64,000 bases of DNA from JAEULH01 sp963805915 (GCA_963805915.1 CAWDWD010000018.1:62001-126000); one strand, 5' to 3'. Positions 1-8,767 are shown, numbered from the stretch's first letter. The notes: a model not told the origin generated them from the letters alone. A program made the numbers and translations.

Positions 1-435
1 GGTGATCTTCTGATCCTCGACCGCTACGGTAAACAAACGCTTGCCTGCAACATCAAATGACGTTTCAGCAAAATGGAGGCGAACGGTGTACTTTCCATTC
101 GGAACCTTGATAATGTAACCGTCAAGTCCCCAACGCTCCGTCTGATAAAGGCGGTCATTGTCGGTTCCGGCGATTTCAACCGCGCCCCGATCGACAACCT
201 GGCCGCCAACGAAACCAGCGTCCGCCCGCCAAAGCTGGCCTTGGGCATCGGTATAATCCTGGTTACTTCCGGCCTCGATCCGCAGCGGGAACGAAGGATC
301 GAGGGGTGACTCGGTGGGGACCGGCGGCGGAGGCGGTGGCGTCAGCTGAGCCGCCGAAGCCGAGTGTACCGCCTCAAGAGCGATCGGCAAGGAAACGGCC
401 ATTGCCAAGGCAAATAGAATTTTGCTTTTAGACAT
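1..435 (-). CDS. secreted malectin-domain protein (3' part outside window)
   Basis: An open frame of 145 codons starts at ATG 435 and runs off the left edge without a stop. Residues 1-28 form a classical Sec signal peptide (Lys-rich start, hydrophobic core, Ala-Ser-Ala end). A run of six prolines follows at about 33-38. From about residue 50 the sequence matches a malectin carbohydrate-binding domain: an LRIEAG strand, then DNDRLYQTERWG, then YTVRLHFAET at 116-125 and a following GKRLF segment. Malectin domains bind glycans, so an envelope or extracellular sugar-binding role is likely. What lies C-terminal cannot be seen. The 270 bases between it and the next gene carry no convincing ORF. Domain recognition is by eye. 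Confidence 0.8.
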   Translation of the reverse strand, partial: MSKSKILFALAMAVSLPIALEAVHSASAAQLTPPPPPPVPTESPLDPSFPLRIEAGSNQDYTDAQGQLWRADAGFVGGQVVDRGAVEIAGTDNDRLYQTERWGLDGYIIKVPNGKYTVRLHFAETSFDVAGKRLFTVAVEDQKIT

Positions 436-705
436 AAAATACTAGCCTCTGATAAAGTAAATATCCGATACGCTGAATCGTATCGGACGATGTGCAATTT
501 ATATTTGACAGGTGATTGCATGAGTAACCCGCGCATAGCCGCGGCAGTCTTAAGCTCACTGCTGCGGTTCTGTCGCAGGGCAAGCCCCGATAAAATGGGG
601 TGCCGGATTGTCAGAAATGTTAGTACGGAGACGGAAGTGCTCTCATCTCCCACCGAATCGATTACATCGGCGTAAGCGCTTATACTTTCTAGCGGACGTA
701 TATCA

Positions 706-1074
706 TCATTGTAATGCCGCCGATACTTTGCTCCGGTCCCGCGTCGCCTTCACGTATGCAATTTCACAGTGTTTGCTACAGTATGGCTTGCCTGTTGAAG
801 CCGGATTGCCGCAAAAGTGGAATGTCTCTTCGCCTGGATCTCCCATTGGCCAGCTACACATTCCCGCCCGCAGGGCGTCGAGGCTGATGATTTCCGACGC
901 TTCGGCCTTTTCGACAGCGACCCGCCGTTTCGCAAGCCCAAGCCGGTGGACCTTCCCAATCACCGCGTTCTTGGTAATGCCGAGGCGGCGGCCGATTTCA
1001 CTCGTCGGCAACTCTTGGTTCCACAACGCTATCAGCGTGGCAATTCGCTCAGGTGTCCAGTCGCCGAGGCTCAT
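706..1074 (-). CDS. gcrA: GcrA-family cell-cycle regulator, prophage-associated
   Basis: The 122-residue protein has both halves of the GcrA family. The N-terminal helix-turn-helix begins with WTPERIATLIALW and contains RRLGITKNAVIGKVHRLGL (about 28-46). The C-terminal Cys/His cluster includes CSWPMGDP, FHFCGNP and PYCSKHC. GcrA binds sigma70-RNA polymerase and activates promoters carrying CcrM-methylated GANTC sites in alphaproteobacteria. At 122 residues it is shorter than typical chromosomal GcrA (about 170). It lies directly downstream of the large terminase and in the same direction, so it is probably a phage-carried copy, though it could be a host gene beside the element. A GACTC (GANTC) site lies at 1186-1190, upstream of the start. 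The 291 bases between it and terL hold no other gene I can support. Confidence 0.88.
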   Translation of the reverse strand: MSLGDWTPERIATLIALWNQELPTSEIGRRLGITKNAVIGKVHRLGLAKRRVAVEKAEASEIISLDALRAGMCSWPMGDPGEETFHFCGNPASTGKPYCSKHCEIAYVKATRDRSKVSAALQ

Positions 1075-1365
1075 CGAAATTTCCTGACCGTTCCGTTACG
1101 CAGCGTGTCGACACCAGGGCAGAAAACGTTGCCCTCGGTTTGGAGCGCGATCGCTTCAATCACCTTCGCCGCTACGTATATCCCAGACTCGGGTCAGTTT
1201 CCACTACATATTGATCGTCACCGACATGTGAGGGATCACGGCGTTTTATCTGCCACACCGAGTGGCCTTGTCTCGGCGAGAGCGGCCAGTCTGATCAGAA
1301 TTGCGCCTGCACGAGCGTCAATTCGTTACAAATCGCCGCCTTGCCGCCGCCGGCCGAGTCGATCG

Positions 1366-2892
1366 CTACAGCGCGAAATCCCGTTCGGCCTCAAAGCAGG
1401 AGCCGCCACGCCAAGGCTTGCTTTGCGTGCTGGCTCGCCCTTGCCAAGTCTGCAATGGCAAGCGAACTGATTCGCTCAGCAGACATCCGGCGACCGCATC
1501 CAGCCCGTCGTCTCGACACTTACCTTTTCCAGGTCGCCATTCGCGCATCTCTTGAACGAATGGGGTATCGAACACGCCCTCATGAACGGCAAGCCGGCCC
1601 GCGGCCAGAACAGCGTCAAATGCTTCGAGGATGCGGATATCCTTGCTCGTCCTGGAGGTATGTTCCAGAACGGCGCAGTTCAGGCCGCTCCGGCGGAGTT
1701 GCTGGCGCAACAAGCCCGTCAAAAAGCGCCCTATTCCGTTGGTTTCAACGGTCACCGCCGGCAAATGCAATTCACGAACGATCGAAGCAACCTGTCGGCA
1801 TAGTTGGGTCGCCTCGTCGACGTCATCCGCCAGCAGTGGATCGTGAGTGATATACTCTATTCGATGCAGCCAGTATGAGCCGGACTCATCCGTGAAAACG
1901 GCTGCGACGACGCTCGAGTCGCCCGTATCCGGCGACCCGTAGGAGGGGTCCCACCAGCAAGACACAGATACCAGACGGGCGCCGCCAAGTGTCAGTGTCG
2001 CCGTTCTGTTGCTCTCACGGTACACAAGGCGATGACCGTAGGAGCGAAGCCGCTCGGGATCGAGCCGGCTATCGGTTAGGGGCCTAGCCTTCAGCATCAT
2101 TTGACTTTGGAACTTCGCCGGACCCGTGGCTTCCAGCAATTCCTGGATTTTATCTTTGGGAAATCGCTCGGGCCAGGCACTCTCGCCGCGTTCAGTCAAT
2201 ATAGGTAATTCGAGACGACTGTAAGCGCCCAAAAACGGAGCCTCTTCTCTCGAACCTATATTATCTTGTCTACGATATATGCTGTGATAACAATGCGGTG
2301 TTCCAATATACAGCTTCATCCCATTCGGAGAAAGAACGTACGCGGACTCTTGTAGGCGCTCGCGAAGCGCATTTCTTTTTTGCGCCGTATCCGAGTTGTT
2401 CGGGACTTCGACATCGTCGCAGATCAAGACGTCGGTTCGTAAACCGGTAATGTTGGCCGCAATGCCCTTCGCTAGTACCGATGGATCCCTTAGCTCGGCG
2501 CGCCGCCTGACGATAAATCGATCGGCGGCCCAAACTTGATGTCTAGCCGGCCGCAGTGGCGCGGTCAGCGGATGGCACTCGATCAATCTTCGCACGTTTC
2601 GAACCATCGTTTTTGCAAGTGAAAAGTCCCCCGCCATAACGAGGATTCGCAAGTCCGGGTCCTGGAGCAAGAGCCAGGCGCAAAACAACCCGACCACCGA
2701 CGACTTACCCGAGTTGCGAAAAGCTAGAAGAACGAGTTCGCGGTCGCCTGCGATTAAGCGGTCGGACAACCACCGCGCCATCTTCAGGTGGATGTCTGGC
2801 GTCGTCTGATCCTGGAAATGATTCCAAATCCATACGAATTCCGGGAAAGTTACGGTTCTGGCCGTGGTGAGGCCTTGCAGCGGTACCGGCAT
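1366..2892 (-). CDS. phage terminase large subunit (T7 gp19-like)
   Basis: This is a 508-residue DNA-packaging ATPase/nuclease. A Walker-A-like FRNSGKSS lies at about 58-65 and the Walker B VLICDDVEVP at about 155-164, followed by a QKRNALRERL segment typical of podoviral TerL. The C-terminal RNase-H-like nuclease shows WWDPSYGS near 313-320 and DDGLDAVAG near 465. It would cut concatemeric phage DNA and pump it into the prohead through the portal. It is the last large gene of the minus-strand structural block, after the lysis-like small genes, as in T7 where gene 19 comes last. No clear ribosome-binding site was found; the start lies 5 bases after the upstream stop, so translation may be coupled. 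A small terminase subunit was not identified with certainty. Confidence 0.93.
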   Translation of the reverse strand: MPVPLQGLTTARTVTFPEFVWIWNHFQDQTTPDIHLKMARWLSDRLIAGDRELVLLAFRNSGKSSVVGLFCAWLLLQDPDLRILVMAGDFSLAKTMVRNVRRLIECHPLTAPLRPARHQVWAADRFIVRRRAELRDPSVLAKGIAANITGLRTDVLICDDVEVPNNSDTAQKRNALRERLQESAYVLSPNGMKLYIGTPHCYHSIYRRQDNIGSREEAPFLGAYSRLELPILTERGESAWPERFPKDKIQELLEATGPAKFQSQMMLKARPLTDSRLDPERLRSYGHRLVYRESNRTATLTLGGARLVSVSCWWDPSYGSPDTGDSSVVAAVFTDESGSYWLHRIEYITHDPLLADDVDEATQLCRQVASIVRELHLPAVTVETNGIGRFLTGLLRQQLRRSGLNCAVLEHTSRTSKDIRILEAFDAVLAAGRLAVHEGVFDTPFVQEMREWRPGKGKCRDDGLDAVAGCLLSESVRLPLQTWQGRASTQSKPWRGGSCFEAERDFAL

Positions 2893-2897
2893 AAGGA

Positions 2898-3284
2898 TTA
2901 TTGAAGAGAAAGTCCGGCGTCGCGAGCCCGCAGAATGACGAGGTTCGACAAGAATGCCGAGAATGCGGGGCAGTCAACAAGCAGCTCTTCGACCCAGGCT
3001 TCACCGAGAAGCGGTTCCTCGGCAGCAGCGCTTAATGCGGCTGGCGTCAAAAGCGGGCTATAGCAACGAGCCTTCCTAGCTCTTTGGCGCTCAATCTCCA
3101 CTTGCTTGAGGGCCTCAAGGTCAACTTTATGCTGTATAGCTATCGCAGTATCGCTAATGCTGCGCATTTTCTCGACCTGCGAGCAGCTGGCTAGGAGCAC
3201 CATAAGCGTCAAGCTAACCGCCGTTGACATGATTCGTGTCGTTGCATCACCTTCAGTTTTGTTTAAGTAACCGCCCACCTGCAT
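2898..3284 (-). CDS. small phage lipoprotein, possible spanin component
   Basis: A 128-residue frame whose ATG immediately follows the stop of the upstream gene (TAA-ATG), implying coupled translation. A hydrophobic stretch ends in LLASC, a good lipobox with the Cys at residue 34 (or 16 if the internal Met of MSTAVSLTL is used). A charged helical stretch and a hydrophobic tail follow. Its position just before terL matches the Rz/Rz1 lysis slot of T7-like phages, but it lacks the proline-rich look of Rz1, so the spanin role is only inferred from context. No catalytic motif is visible. Confidence 0.6.
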   Translation of the reverse strand: MQVGGYLNKTEGDATTRIMSTAVSLTLMVLLASCSQVEKMRSISDTAIAIQHKVDLEALKQVEIERQRARKARCYSPLLTPAALSAAAEEPLLGEAWVEELLVDCPAFSAFLSNLVILRARDAGLSLQ

Positions 3285-3572
3285 TTACCTCCTACTTAAA
3301 TCAGCTCTCGCTTCGTCAATAAGGGTCTCAACATCAATATCTTGTTGTGTCAAATCTGCGCCAACACCTTGCGGAAAACGTTCGGCAAATCGATGCAATA
3401 GGATCATGTGGCTTAGCGCGGCGCGGCAGGCGGATTGCGCGCCCACGAAACCGTTGCAATCTTCCGGAAAAGCTTGCTCGACGCGCTTCATGTACTCTTT
3501 GAAGGCCATAAGCATTAAGAGAGACAAGCGATTTCCTATATAAACTGCAACCTTCTCATTGTTTTCAGCCAT
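3285..3572 (-). CDS. conserved-looking small phage protein, unknown
   Basis: A 95-residue soluble-looking protein with a predicted helical N-terminus (residues 8-40) and an acidic C-terminus (LIDEARADLSRR). It sits between the coiled-coil tail-anchored protein and the lipoprotein, abutting the latter start to stop. Size and place would suit a small terminase subunit or a lysis-module accessory, but I see no DNA-binding motif and assign no function. Tight packing and a consistent reading direction support it as a real gene. Confidence 0.55.
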   Translation of the reverse strand: MAENNEKVAVYIGNRLSLLMLMAFKEYMKRVEQAFPEDCNGFVGAQSACRAALSHMILLHRFAERFPQGVGADLTQQDIDVETLIDEARADLSRR

Positions 3573-3613
3573 TTGTGATTATCCCGGAACACCACTTCAG
3601 ATTAGACTTTCCA

Positions 3614-4141
3614 TCATAAACTGATAACGATGCTGTCGATAAATTTTATTATAAGTGGCGCCATTATTGCTATGAAGAGCGTGCCGAGTATGATGTATAA
3701 TTTCCGCTCTGAGGCGAGTCTTGATATTTCTACTTGGCGTGCTATTTCTATCTTGCTACGGTCAATTTGTTCTTCATCTCTATGCTTGCGGAGGTTGTCA
3801 ATAAATGTCGCGCCTTCCGCTCGAATTTCCTGCGCGATATCCCTTTTTAGCTGACCTATGTCTTTTACAAGGTTGTTTTCCAATAGAGCCAAGTCTGCCG
3901 ACAAACGAACGTGCCTGACTTCGAAATCTTTGTTCCGGATTGCAAGCTCGTCGGTTAGTTTCGAGTAATGCAATTTCAGCTGTTCAATTTCTACGGCATG
4001 GTGCCTGGTTGAGCTCGTTAGGCCGTTCCCAACTTTGGAAGATAGTGTCACAAACGCAACATGCAGCTCATCCATCTTGAGGAATACTCGATCCTGTAAT
4101 TTCTCAAGTCGCTCGGTTCTCTTTTCCAGATCTAAAGACAT
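3614..4141 (-). CDS. coiled-coil protein with C-terminal membrane anchor (phage)
   Basis: A 175-residue protein: about 140 residues of charged, heptad-like helix rich in Glu, Arg, Lys and Leu, then one hydrophobic segment at about 150-170 (YIILGTLFIAIMAPLIIKF). This is a tail-anchored topology with the coiled coil in the cytoplasm. It lies next to the holin-like gene in the lysis-type segment between the virion-protein and terminase genes. Inner-membrane spanins usually have an N-terminal anchor, so the orientation argues against a standard Rz, and function stays open. The local DNA is more AT-rich than the flanking housekeeping genes, as expected for phage DNA. Confidence 0.6.
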   Translation of the reverse strand: MSLDLEKRTERLEKLQDRVFLKMDELHVAFVTLSSKVGNGLTSSTRHHAVEIEQLKLHYSKLTDELAIRNKDFEVRHVRLSADLALLENNLVKDIGQLKRDIAQEIRAEGATFIDNLRKHRDEEQIDRSKIEIARQVEISRLASERKLYIILGTLFIAIMAPLIIKFIDSIVISL

Positions 4142-4168
4142 GAAGATATGTTCCGTGGGGAGCTTGCA

Positions 4169-4378
4169 CTAGCGCTTTGCAAGGCGCTTGTCCGCCACCG
4201 CGCGACCAAGCATGCCAACCGCAGCGCCAGCAACAGCCAGGAGCTGGAACACGGCGTCCGTCATGCTGTCCGGCTCGAGGTATAAAACATCAAACTCTCG
4301 AAGAGATATAACGATTACAGTGACGAGAGGGCCGATGAAACCCTTTGACAGGTACCAAGGTTTAGAGCCATTCATCAT
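4169..4378 (-). CDS. holin-like small membrane protein
   Basis: A 69-residue protein with two hydrophobic segments (about 15-26, IGPLVTVIVISL, and about 43-58, FQLLAVAGAAVGMLG), separated by a short acidic linker and ending in a basic tail (RAVADKRLAKR). The short length, two membrane segments and charged C-terminus are the usual layout of phage holins, which form membrane holes at lysis. It sits in the lysis position of the module. No endolysin gene was found nearby, so the lysis cassette is incomplete or the enzyme is encoded elsewhere. Confidence 0.6.
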   Translation of the reverse strand: MMNGSKPWYLSKGFIGPLVTVIVISLREFDVLYLEPDSMTDAVFQLLAVAGAAVGMLGRAVADKRLAKR

Positions 4379-4431
4379 AAAGTTCCTATTTGAGCATATC
4401 GCATTCTATATTCAGTACGAACCTCCGCTTA

Positions 4432-4878
4432 TTATTCTAATATATTGGCTTGGCGACCTGCTTGTTGGCCTATATTAAAGGCTGCCTGAGTACGATAGTC
4501 AGAGAGGTCCAGGAGGCTCTTCCGCCGCTGAGCCACCAGTTGCTGTTGCACCTGGTCGATGCGGGACGCGTTGAGTTTTTGATTCTCCGCGGCGCCCAAA
4601 GTCGCTTCTTTGGCCAGGCCGGCCAGGACGGCTCCCGCGGAACCACCAGAGCCCAATCCCTGAGCAGCAAAACTCGCCTTCTGAGCGGCTAAGGCCTTGC
4701 GCAGTTTCTCACGACGAGATCTATCGTCAGCGGCTTCAACTAGTCTCATCTGGGCGATTCTTGCCTGCGCATCCGCTTTGGCGGCGTCGTGCGCGGCATC
4801 CGCCTGACGCTCTTGCTGCGCCGCGGTCATTCCCATCTGAAGGGCGCTCAGCGCCGCGGCCGGGACAAAACCACCCAT
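4432..4878 (-). CDS. virion core-like protein (T7 gp14-like)
   Basis: A 148-residue Ala/Gln-rich helical protein. It begins with a small hydrophobic stretch (MGGFVPAAALSALQMG) and continues as AAQQERQADAAHDAAKADAQ, with a Gly-Ser hinge (GLGSGGSAGAV) in the middle. This composition and its place directly after the tail tubular B gene resemble the small internal core or ejection proteins of podoviruses. An AGGAG ribosome-binding site lies about 10 bases upstream of ATG 4878. No larger ejection proteins (T7 gp15/gp16 type) follow it, which is unusual for a complete T7-like virion. Confidence 0.55.
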   Translation of the reverse strand: MGGFVPAAALSALQMGMTAAQQERQADAAHDAAKADAQARIAQMRLVEAADDRSRREKLRKALAAQKASFAAQGLGSGGSAGAVLAGLAKEATLGAAENQKLNASRIDQVQQQLVAQRRKSLLDLSDYRTQAAFNIGQQAGRQANILE

Positions 4879-4978
4879 GCGTGGGGTCTCCTATTAATTA
4901 CTCGAGAATTTAAACGAGCCCTGTGTGCGGCGCACTGAAAGTAAAAGACGGCGCGCGCAAGGTAAAATGGTTAAGTTG

Positions 4979-6878
4979 TTAGTTGGCGCTGATTTCCGTC
5001 GCCACAGACAGGAGTGTAAAGGGCAGAGGCGACGCCTGAGCAATTCTCCAAAGGCTTTTGCTTGTGTCGCTCCGCCATCCATAACCCCGCACGGTTCGAT
5101 CACCCGTGAAGAGGTGAGGCCTCTGATCAAGGACATCGTCGCCCATTTTTCGGAACGGCACCTCCTTGAATCCGCGCCCCAGGTCCAGATTTAATGCCGC
5201 GGTTTCCAGGAAGCGGAAGGTCACCATGACCGGCCGAACACGGCTGCCTTGGCCTCCTGCCGCGGCGCCTCCGGAGGCTGGCGGTAGAGGCTCTACCACG
5301 TGGCTGAATTCAAGGCCGACAAGGACAGTGAACGCCGGTTCGCCGATTTCGACACTGGCGTATTCAACGACGGCCTTCGGCCGAACAATGCCGTCCGCAA
5401 CGATAGCCACGACCTGGCCATCCAGGTGTCCAAGACCGGCCCACGTCGATTGAGCCGAGGGTGAAGTGCCGATATAACCGCAGTCGACACCCAGTCGGCG
5501 GTCAAAGGCCTCGACAAGAAGTCCACCTATTCGCTCTACCATGACGAAAGTTTCGTCGCCGACCGTAGCGACGGAGCGGAAGGCACCGTTCGTGTCCTGA
5601 ACCGTCCACGCACTGACCTGTTCATCACGATAAATCGTCAGGGTCGCCAAGGTCCCATTTGCCATCACGGCATGCAGGAGGCGCGAAGACTTGTCGATGT
5701 CCATATCAATCGGTTGATCTATAAGATGATCGGAAAGTAGAGCCAAGTCGGCCGCTTGGTAGGCAGCCTCGGTATCAGTAAACAGAAACTCTCGGATCTG
5801 GTTACCAGCTCTCGCCACAAACACGGTCGCGCCATCGACGTCCTTTGGCGGCACTGTCCGCGACACCGCCGAGCCCACGCGCGTCTGGCGGTGTAGCTGA
5901 ATATTGACCGGAGTTCAGGGGCTCGCCGCTGACCATCCACTCCGCGCCCGAGGTGAAGACCTGCAGGTGTCGTCCGGAAAAAACCGCTCGTATGGCGTTG
6001 ACTTGATCGGACAATATGGCGAATTCGATGGACTCGTCGTTCAGTCCGTCGCCAAGATCGAAGTTGAATAACTTGGCGGTTTTTGATAGCCAAAGCCGAT
6101 TGGGCAGATCCCGGGAACCGCCGACGACCAACCGGTCTTGGTGAAAACATACCGCTGTCGGCCAACCCCTCGCTGCCGAAAAGGCCGCCTCGGTCCAGTC
6201 CTTAGTCGCCTGAGTGGAGACAAGGGTTTCCTTGACATCAACGCGGGCCTGCGTCGGTGAAACAACCGCGGCGACCGCAACCTCTCGACCGGCGATGCGG
6301 AACCGCACTCCGATATGGTCCGGCAGGAACACGGGTTCAGTGGCCGTAACGATGATGCTGCCGCTGGTGCCGCTGGCCTGTAGCGTCGTTTGTTCGCCGG
6401 CAAACTTGTAGTGCGGTACGAGAAGCCGTCCGTCTCTATCCGAGAAAGTCCACTCGGAGACGAACCATTCAGCGTCAGTTTGGCGGGTTATAATCCGGGG
6501 AGGCACTTCCGGATGTACGACAAGGAGGGTGTCGGGGCTTTGCGTCCAATTGATCTGGTCCAACTGAGCGACCGACCATGGTGCTGCAAAATCGGCGACT
6601 CTGATCCCGTTGCGATACACATCAACGGCATGATCCGAGAACAGCAGAAGGTAGGCCTTTTCAGTGCTAAATTCGAACGCGACAAGCCGACCTGGTCCCC
6701 GCGCCGTATCGACAAAGCGCAGGCCAGGCCGGCGGGAAAGGCCTCCAGTCGGATGAATGAAGACGTTGCGTAACTTTGCCGCGCCGTTCTCGAAGGCCCG
6801 CAGGTCAGAGCGGCCGAGTAGCCGTGGCGAGAGCTCGCCCGCGGAAAAGTTCGTTTTCGCGGTTCTGATTCTCGCCAT
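4979..6878 (-). pseudogene. tail tubular protein B (T7 gp12-like), frameshifted
   Basis: Two overlapping frames make one gene of about 632 codons. The first (6878 to about 5915) starts ARIRTAKTNFSAGELSPRLL and carries the typical GGLSRRPGLRFV, FHQDRLVVGGSRDLPNRLWLS and AEWMVSGEPL segments. The second (about 5913 to 4979) continues with TPVNIQLHRQTRVGSAV and ends in a beta-rich C-terminus. Removing one base of the TT at 5914-5915 (plus strand) joins them into the expected GEPLTPVNIQLHRQ. The product would be the nozzle part of the tail tube, attached below gp11. No slippery heptamer is apparent, so this looks like a mutation or a sequence error rather than programmed shifting. The start overlaps the upstream stop (TGATG). 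Confidence 0.85.
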
Positions 6879-7447
6879 CAGTAACGACTTTCCACCAGAC
6901 AGTAGTCCTGTATGCTTTGCGGCGTATCTTCCTGCGCGTCGATGAGTTTAGCGCCGCGTAGCTCGGCATCCGCGAGCTTATGCAAGCTCTCCCATCGAGA
7001 CGTGCTGTCGGTTAACGGGATGCAAAACTCGGCCGCGAGATGCGTGATCAGCACTTTGCTGAAGAAAGGCGGGTCGTCGGCTTCGTTGGCCCGAAACACA
7101 TAAGTCAGCACCACTTCGCCGGCGTTCGTATGTAACCGTCCGTCGTACAGACGGTAGATCAGGCCAGCACCGCTCCCGCCAGCTCCCGCCGACAGAACCC
7201 GCAGGCAATCCGCTGGGAGCGCGAATGTGTTGACAAGGTCACTGTCGTCATTGACCGAAAGAGCAGCCAGCTTCTTCCGCGTCGTTGCGAAATTCCACGG
7301 ATGTGCAGACAGCAGGCCGTCACGAACATAATCATAGAGATTTGCCGCGACGTCGGCTTCGGCCGTGCCGTCGTCAAGCGAACTGATGGTGCCTGCCCCA
7401 ATTTTGAGAAGTGCCCTGGAGCATAGATCAATGCGGCTTAACGACAC
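6878..7447 (-). CDS. tail tubular protein A (T7 gp11-like)
   Basis: A 189-residue protein in the gatekeeper slot between capsid and tail tubular B. The N-terminus SRIDLCSRALLKIGAGTISS and the later YDYVRDGLLSAHPWNFATTR are the signature of the gp11 family, followed by LPADCLRVLSAG. I prefer the GTG at 7447 because GGGAG lies 8 bases upstream; a longer frame begins at 7480 without such a site. The stop overlaps the ATG of the next gene (TGATG), so the two tail-tube genes are translationally coupled. The product forms the adaptor ring between portal and nozzle. Confidence 0.85.
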   Translation of the reverse strand: MSLSRIDLCSRALLKIGAGTISSLDDGTAEADVAANLYDYVRDGLLSAHPWNFATTRKKLAALSVNDDSDLVNTFALPADCLRVLSAGAGGSGAGLIYRLYDGRLHTNAGEVVLTYVFRANEADDPPFFSKVLITHLAAEFCIPLTDSTSRWESLHKLADAELRGAKLIDAQEDTPQSIQDYCLVESRY

Positions 7448-7530
7448 GAGGTCATCTCCCTTGTAATGATTCAAATGCACGGGCGTGGGTACAACCGACT
7501 CTGCAGGCGAAGAAGTAGGTGCGCTCTACG

Positions 7531-7800
7531 TCAGTCCGAATTACTGGCGCCGACCGCGACCAAATCGGCCACGTCCACGCTGCCCGCGCCGGCGTTGCTG
7601 ACCAGGAAAATTCCCGCCTGTGCGGAACCCGCGGTATCAGTATTCGCCAGGATCATGTCGCCGGCGCGCACCACGTCGCTCGCGTCATTAAAATACCCTT
7701 GAGTATCGACCTCGATAGCGACGTCATTTGTTTTATAGTGCCAAAGGGTGAAGCCATTGGCGTAAGCAAGAACACTAAGATCTTTTGAAGAATAGGACAT
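7531..7800 (-). CDS. small virion protein after capsid, possible head decoration
   Basis: An 89-residue beta-rich protein beginning SYSSKDLSVLAYANGFTLWH and containing YFNDASDVVRAGDMILAN. It lies 15 bases after the capsid stop and before the tail-tube gene, the usual place of head-decoration or head-completion proteins. A GGAG lies about 10 bases upstream of ATG 7800. I recall similar small proteins beside capsid genes in alphaproteobacterial prophages, but cannot confirm this here, so the decoration role is inferred from context. Confidence 0.6.
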   Translation of the reverse strand: MSYSSKDLSVLAYANGFTLWHYKTNDVAIEVDTQGYFNDASDVVRAGDMILANTDTAGSAQAGIFLVSNAGAGSVDVADLVAVGASNSD

Positions 7801-7815
7801 TCTGTACGCTCCGGA

Positions 7816-8634
7816 TCAAGCTTCGCGGCAGGGCATTGTCACGACGCCGGAGGCGTCGATCAGGCAGGCGCCCTGACTCATCATGTTGTTGACGAAGTGA
7901 GCGGCGCGATCGCCATGCCAGGTGATATCAGTGCTGACGTCGGAGCCGACGGCGTGGGCAAGAGCGGTCTTGTGATACCAGAAGCAGGATCGGACGTCGG
8001 CAGCGATTGGGAGCGCCGAATGGGGAAGCCAGAGGGTTCCGAGCCATCGTTTGGCCTGGGTTCCCTTCCATGGGAGTTCGTCGTCACCAATGTAGTCGGC
8101 ATTGCCGAACTCAGGGAGATTGAGAAGATCGCTCCACTGCTTCCAACCAACGACGGCGTAGCGCTGGCCATCGTCCGGTACGTCGACCGCGCCAAGCGTC
8201 TCGAAAGCCGCTAGGACCTTCTCCTTGGTCAAACCGTCGGTATCGGCGCCGACGGTGACGCTGGCTTTCGCGAGCTGCTCGATGATCAGTTCGTCTGTCT
8301 TGCGGCCGAGTGCATAGGCACCGGCCTTGGCGACAACCTGCTGCTCATTGATATTCGTCTTGAGCTCATCGAGCTTGTCGACCCAGTCGCCAGCGTAGAA
8401 GTCGTACAGCATGCACTCGATCGGTGTGTGGTCGACGTTCATGACCGGAACCTTGCCGTGCCGCGCCTTGGTGCTGGCCGTCCCCTTGCCGATCCTCTGG
8501 AACGTCGTCGATGCCCCGGTTACGTTCTCCTTGGTACGAACGGTCGGGCGAAGCTTAGATCCCATCTGCTGGTAATTGATGTGTACCAGTGCTTCAAAGT
8601 TTTTGATGAATGATTGCGGGACCGTAACAGACAA
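7816..8634 (-). CDS. major capsid protein
   Basis: A 272-residue protein between the scaffold and tail genes. N-terminal QSFIKNFEALVHINYQQMGSK and GASTTFQRIGKG resemble capsid proteins of podoviral prophages; the C-terminal part carries ALAHAVGSDVSTDITWHGDR and FVNNMMSQGACLID. It would assemble as an HK97-type fold around the scaffold. The start is a TTG at 8634, supported by AGGAG 8 bases upstream; there is no in-frame ATG nearby. A strong palindrome lies upstream at 8689-8718, so capsid mRNA levels may be set separately from the scaffold. Confidence 0.85.
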   Translation of the reverse strand: MSVTVPQSFIKNFEALVHINYQQMGSKLRPTVRTKENVTGASTTFQRIGKGTASTKARHGKVPVMNVDHTPIECMLYDFYAGDWVDKLDELKTNINEQQVVAKAGAYALGRKTDELIIEQLAKASVTVGADTDGLTKEKVLAAFETLGAVDVPDDGQRYAVVGWKQWSDLLNLPEFGNADYIGDDELPWKGTQAKRWLGTLWLPHSALPIAADVRSCFWYHKTALAHAVGSDVSTDITWHGDRAAHFVNNMMSQGACLIDASGVVTMPCREA

Positions 8635-8688
8635 TATCGTGTCTCCTAAATTGCACTCATTTGTGAATCACGATCGGCTTAAATAAAC

Positions 8689-8718
8689 GGGGCGTCGGCT
8701 ACCGGTAGCCGACGCCCC
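8689..8718 (-). terminator. 30-bp perfect palindrome, terminator-like, upstream of capsid gene
   Basis: Two 15-base arms (GGGGCGTCGGCTACC and its exact complement) meet with no intervening loop base. Read on the minus strand, the GC-rich stem is followed by a T-rich run (GTTTATTT), the form of a rho-independent terminator. It lies between scaffold and capsid. In T7 the terminator follows the capsid gene, so this placement is different; it may be a terminator/attenuator or an mRNA processing and stability element for the capsid message. Confidence 0.75.
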
Positions 8719-8767
8719 GAGGAGGAGCGGCGACCGACGCGCTCACTCCTTGTCTCAATAAGGCGTT

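Noticed and set aside
342..653. 103-codon minus-strand frame left of the phage block
   Set aside because: Overlaps the malectin gene start in another frame and looks random; no ribosome-binding site.
5880..5930. Programmed -1/+1 frameshift in the tail gene
   Set aside because: No X-XXY-YYZ slippery site or pseudoknot seen; a simple one-base insertion explains the data.
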